Notes under the pieces: model-generated | What the model saw: the letters and a program-made list of their open reading frames with translations, nothing else | Databases searched by the model: none | Told to the model about the DNA's origin: nothing | Virus record (IMG/VR): IMGVR_UViG_3300024301_000778 | Span: 1 to 22,289 of that record | Length of the DNA: 22,289 bases | Source: a virus | Direction: 5' to 3' (one strand) | Part shown: positions 20,575 to 22,289 of the stretch, piece after piece | How the letters are laid out: the number at the start of each line of letters is the position of its first letter | How positions within the stretch are numbered: the stretch's first letter is position 1 | Program-made: the position numbers and the translations under genes

Positions 20575-21707
20575 TAGAGTTCTCCCGTTGTTTTAAATTG
20601 TTCTATAATTGTGTTGAGTTCTTTGTAGGCTTCAATTTTTTCTTTTGCCGAGCCTTCTTTAATTACTTTTCTGATTGACATTACTTGCTCTTCTACATCT
20701 TTCTTAGTAGGAGCCATGCCCTTTTGAGCACCTTTCTGCTTCATGTCAGACTTAGCTATTTTTTTAACATCTTTAGCAGCTTGTCCGCTTTGTACTCTGT
20801 CAGCCGCTCTTCTAATCATGGCAAGTCTGTCAGGAGTAGCAGCAGGGTTGCCGTACTCGTCTAGCTGTTCAATTTCTTCTTCGACTTCTACTTCTTCTTT
20901 TTTCATCAAAGAAGCTCTAGCTGCTGGATTGCTCATGTTGCTTTTACCAGCGTCTGGACCAAATCCTTTAAGTTTGATTGCTTTCTTGATAGCTTTGTCT
21001 TTAGAACCCATGTACTCTGCTGTAGAAGTTTCTACTTTGCCGTCGCCGTCGTGGTCTTTCTTAGCCATCTTAGCTTCTTCAAGAGCTACGTCTACAACTT
21101 TAAAGAATTCTGCTTTCTTCTCTTCTGGAAGATCACGGATGTTATCAACACCGTAGTACTCTAGAGCAGCTTCAAACTGTTCTTTATACATGTCGTTGAA
21201 GTTGATAACTTCTTCTTCTACGCCTGCTTTCATCTTCTCTTTCTTGAGTTCAGAAGGAAGCATACGGAACTTATCTCTTTTGCGAATAGAGAGGCGTCTA
21301 GCCTTGTTCTCTTCTTTCTTTCGCATTCTTTCTTCTTCGTCACCTTCTCTAGACTCTTTCATGTCTTTTTCTTTCTTCTTCATTTTCATTTTCTTGTTTT
21401 CGTCTTCGGGACCGTCTAGTATCTCAACCCCATCAACCATCTTTTCATCCAAGTCCACGGTAGTCTCCTCCGTTTGATATTTTGTTCGTTGCGTATGTAA
21501 TTTTGTACGATTAAAGACAGTATCATCCTTCAACATGATATCAGTCATGTTGTGCATGTATTTTGCTAGGATATCTCTCTCAGTAGGCGTGAGTTGCTTG
21601 CCCATGTGAAGACTGCTCATGGCTTGCATGAGCATAGGGAGTTTTCGGCTAGGCACAAGACCTTGACGTACTAGCTGTTCTAATCGTTGTTTGTTTTGTT
21701 TTTCCAT
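20574..21707 (-). CDS. charged prohead-core or virion-type protein with Asp-rich calcium-type loop
   Basis: A 377-residue protein. An N-terminal helical domain (QLVRQGLVPSRKLPMLMQAM, 11-30) is followed by a highly charged Lys/Glu/Met segment (104-160), a region EQFEAALEYYGVDNIRDLPEEKKAEFFKVVD (176-206) that recalls head or scaffold proteins of marine T4-like phages, then DHDGDGKVETSTAE (218-231) like a DxDxDG calcium loop but with Thr instead of Glu at position 12. The rest is helical and charged, as in scaffolds. No membrane or signal segment. The ATG lies directly after a late promoter and without a Shine-Dalgarno, so a leaderless message or a later start is possible. Confidence 0.62.
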   Translation of the reverse strand: MEKQNKQRLEQLVRQGLVPSRKLPMLMQAMSSLHMGKQLTPTERDILAKYMHNMTDIMLKDDTVFNRTKLHTQRTKYQTEETTVDLDEKMVDGVEILDGPEDENKKMKMKKKEKDMKESREGDEEERMRKKEENKARRLSIRKRDKFRMLPSELKKEKMKAGVEEEVINFNDMYKEQFEAALEYYGVDNIRDLPEEKKAEFFKVVDVALEEAKMAKKDHDGDGKVETSTAEYMGSKDKAIKKAIKLKGFGPDAGKSNMSNPAARASLMKKEEVEVEEEIEQLDEYGNPAATPDRLAMIRRAADRVQSGQAAKDVKKIAKSDMKQKGAQKGMAPTKKDVEEQVMSIRKVIKEGSAKEKIEAYKELNTIIEQFKTTGEL

Positions 21708-21712
21708 ACTTG

Positions 21713-21720
21713 TATTTATA
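21713..21720 (-). promoter_or_regulatory. T4-type late promoter before the prohead-core-type gene
   Basis: Exact TATAAATA on the minus strand in the gap 21708-21740. The last A is only 5 nt before the ATG at 21707, so initiation 5-7 nt downstream would fall on or next to the start codon. Confidence 0.72.
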
Positions 21721-21740
21721 ACAAAACAAACTTAGACCAG

Positions 21741-22289
21741 CTATCTTTTTATCTTAAATTTCTTTGCTGTTTGCTTCTTAGCAGTAGGTTTTGCTGCTTT
21801 ATACTTCTTAGCTTTTTGTGCGCCGCCTTTTCTGTTCTTCATGCGATTGATTTCTAGCTTACGCATTCCAGGAAGCATTCTTTGCGCTAGTCTTGATACT
21901 AAAGGAGCGTACATACCAATCAACTTCTCAAGACGACCTTTCTCTGCTGGTGGGAGCTTTGACTTGTCTCGTCCCTTCAGTAGTCGCTTGTATATCATAC
22001 CCTTTGCGCCACGTTGTGCTCTTTTCTTCAAACGATCTGGTGATGATCCTCTTCTAAGAGCAATACCACGAGCAACTTTTAGTCTTTGTCTATTCTTTCT
22101 AGCGGTAAACTTACGCTTGAGTCTTCCTTGAACAGATAAAACCTCAGTGATGTTTACTTCATCATGTGGATCTGCTGAATTCAAATCATCTTCGAGTTCG
22201 TTCGGATCATACATGCCAAGTGCTATGGCTTGTTCCCAAGTGATAGCATCTGCTTCGTGTTCAAGTTCTTTGATGTCTTGCTTTGTGAG
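21741..22289 (-). CDS. basic virion-type phage protein, N-terminus outside window
   Basis: The reading frame stays open to the right edge, so the start lies beyond 22289 (an internal Met at 22214 is not needed). Visible residues begin LTKQDIKELEHEADAITWEQ. There follow GMYDPNELEDDL and a very basic region (SVQGRLKRKFTARKNRQRLK, then ARGIALRRGSSPDRLKKRAQRGA, and later LAQRMLPGMRKLEINRMK) and a Lys/Ala tail. The arrangement resembles a DNA- or capsid-associated protein common in marine T4-like phages, where a QGRxKKxxxxRRNKxxLxxAR pattern recurs. Function unknown; its basic character suggests nucleic acid packing or head assembly. Confidence 0.72.
   Translation of the reverse strand, partial: LTKQDIKELEHEADAITWEQAIALGMYDPNELEDDLNSADPHDEVNITEVLSVQGRLKRKFTARKNRQRLKVARGIALRRGSSPDRLKKRAQRGAKGMIYKRLLKGRDKSKLPPAEKGRLEKLIGMYAPLVSRLAQRMLPGMRKLEINRMKNRKGGAQKAKKYKAAKPTAKKQTAKKFKIKR

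Noticed and set aside
1-22289. tRNA genes, CRISPR arrays, insertion sequences or an origin
   Set aside because: No cloverleaf, spaced repeat, transposase or inverted-repeat boundary was seen; gaps between genes are nearly all under 150 bp and are accounted for by promoters and small ORFs.

Overview
The window looks like part of the genome of a T4-like tailed phage (myovirus), most likely marine. It carries the T4 nucleotide and replication set: class Ia ribonucleotide reductase NrdA/NrdB, dCMP deaminase, ThyX, a gp61-type primase and T4 RNase H. It also has T4-type late promoters (TATAAATA), a block of virion-type proteins, and very tight gene packing with ATGA, TAATG or TAGTG overlaps. The DNA is moderately AT-rich. 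All genes run leftward (minus strand) except one two-gene cassette at 5182-6743. No tRNA, rRNA, CRISPR array or insertion sequence was seen. The host is not shown directly. The left-edge gene is very close to proteobacterial IscU, which makes an Isc-using proteobacterium a reasonable guess.

Layout, left to right. 1-222: start of an IscU Fe-S scaffold gene, cut by the window edge. 236-2991: an unknown protein, a short SDR oxidoreductase, a 2OG-Fe(II) oxygenase and an SGNH/GDSL-type hydrolase. 2988-4829: a small membrane protein, a 35-residue Cys-rich protein resembling a shrunken bacterioferritin-associated ferredoxin, a MazG-like pyrophosphohydrolase, another 35-residue ORF, a HAD phosphatase and an HExxH protein. 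These follow a consensus sigma-70 promoter. 4941-5087: a 48-residue ORF with its own promoter. 5182-6743: the plus-strand cassette, a PD-(D/E)XK nuclease candidate coupled to a NUMOD3 DNA-binding protein, behind a T4 late promoter. 6740-10098: GNAT, a possible DUF6433-type protein, two acidic small proteins, RNase H and a large conserved unknown protein, fed by another consensus promoter. 10162-12082: Sm-like (WYL_2) protein, four-TM coiled-coil membrane protein, GIY-YIG protein, small basic protein and zinc ribbon. 12064-18256: dCMP deaminase, NrdB, an unknown protein plus a QueC-like PP-loop protein, NrdA, ThyX and primase, behind a fourth promoter. 18318-22289: a coiled-coil tail-anchored protein and a run of virion-type genes, the last cut by the right edge.

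How they fit: the nrd/thyX/dCMP deaminase/MazG genes would supply and clean the dNTP pool, and primase and RNase H serve lagging-strand synthesis. Exact TTGACA / 17 bp / TATAAT-like promoters sit before early-type blocks. TATAAATA elements sit before virion-type genes and the nuclease genes. The items most worth a second look are the plus-strand nuclease/NUMOD3 pair, the mini-Bfd-like ORF together with IscU, the PP-loop pair lodged between nrdA and nrdB, and a hairpin nested with the promoter at 18257-18314.
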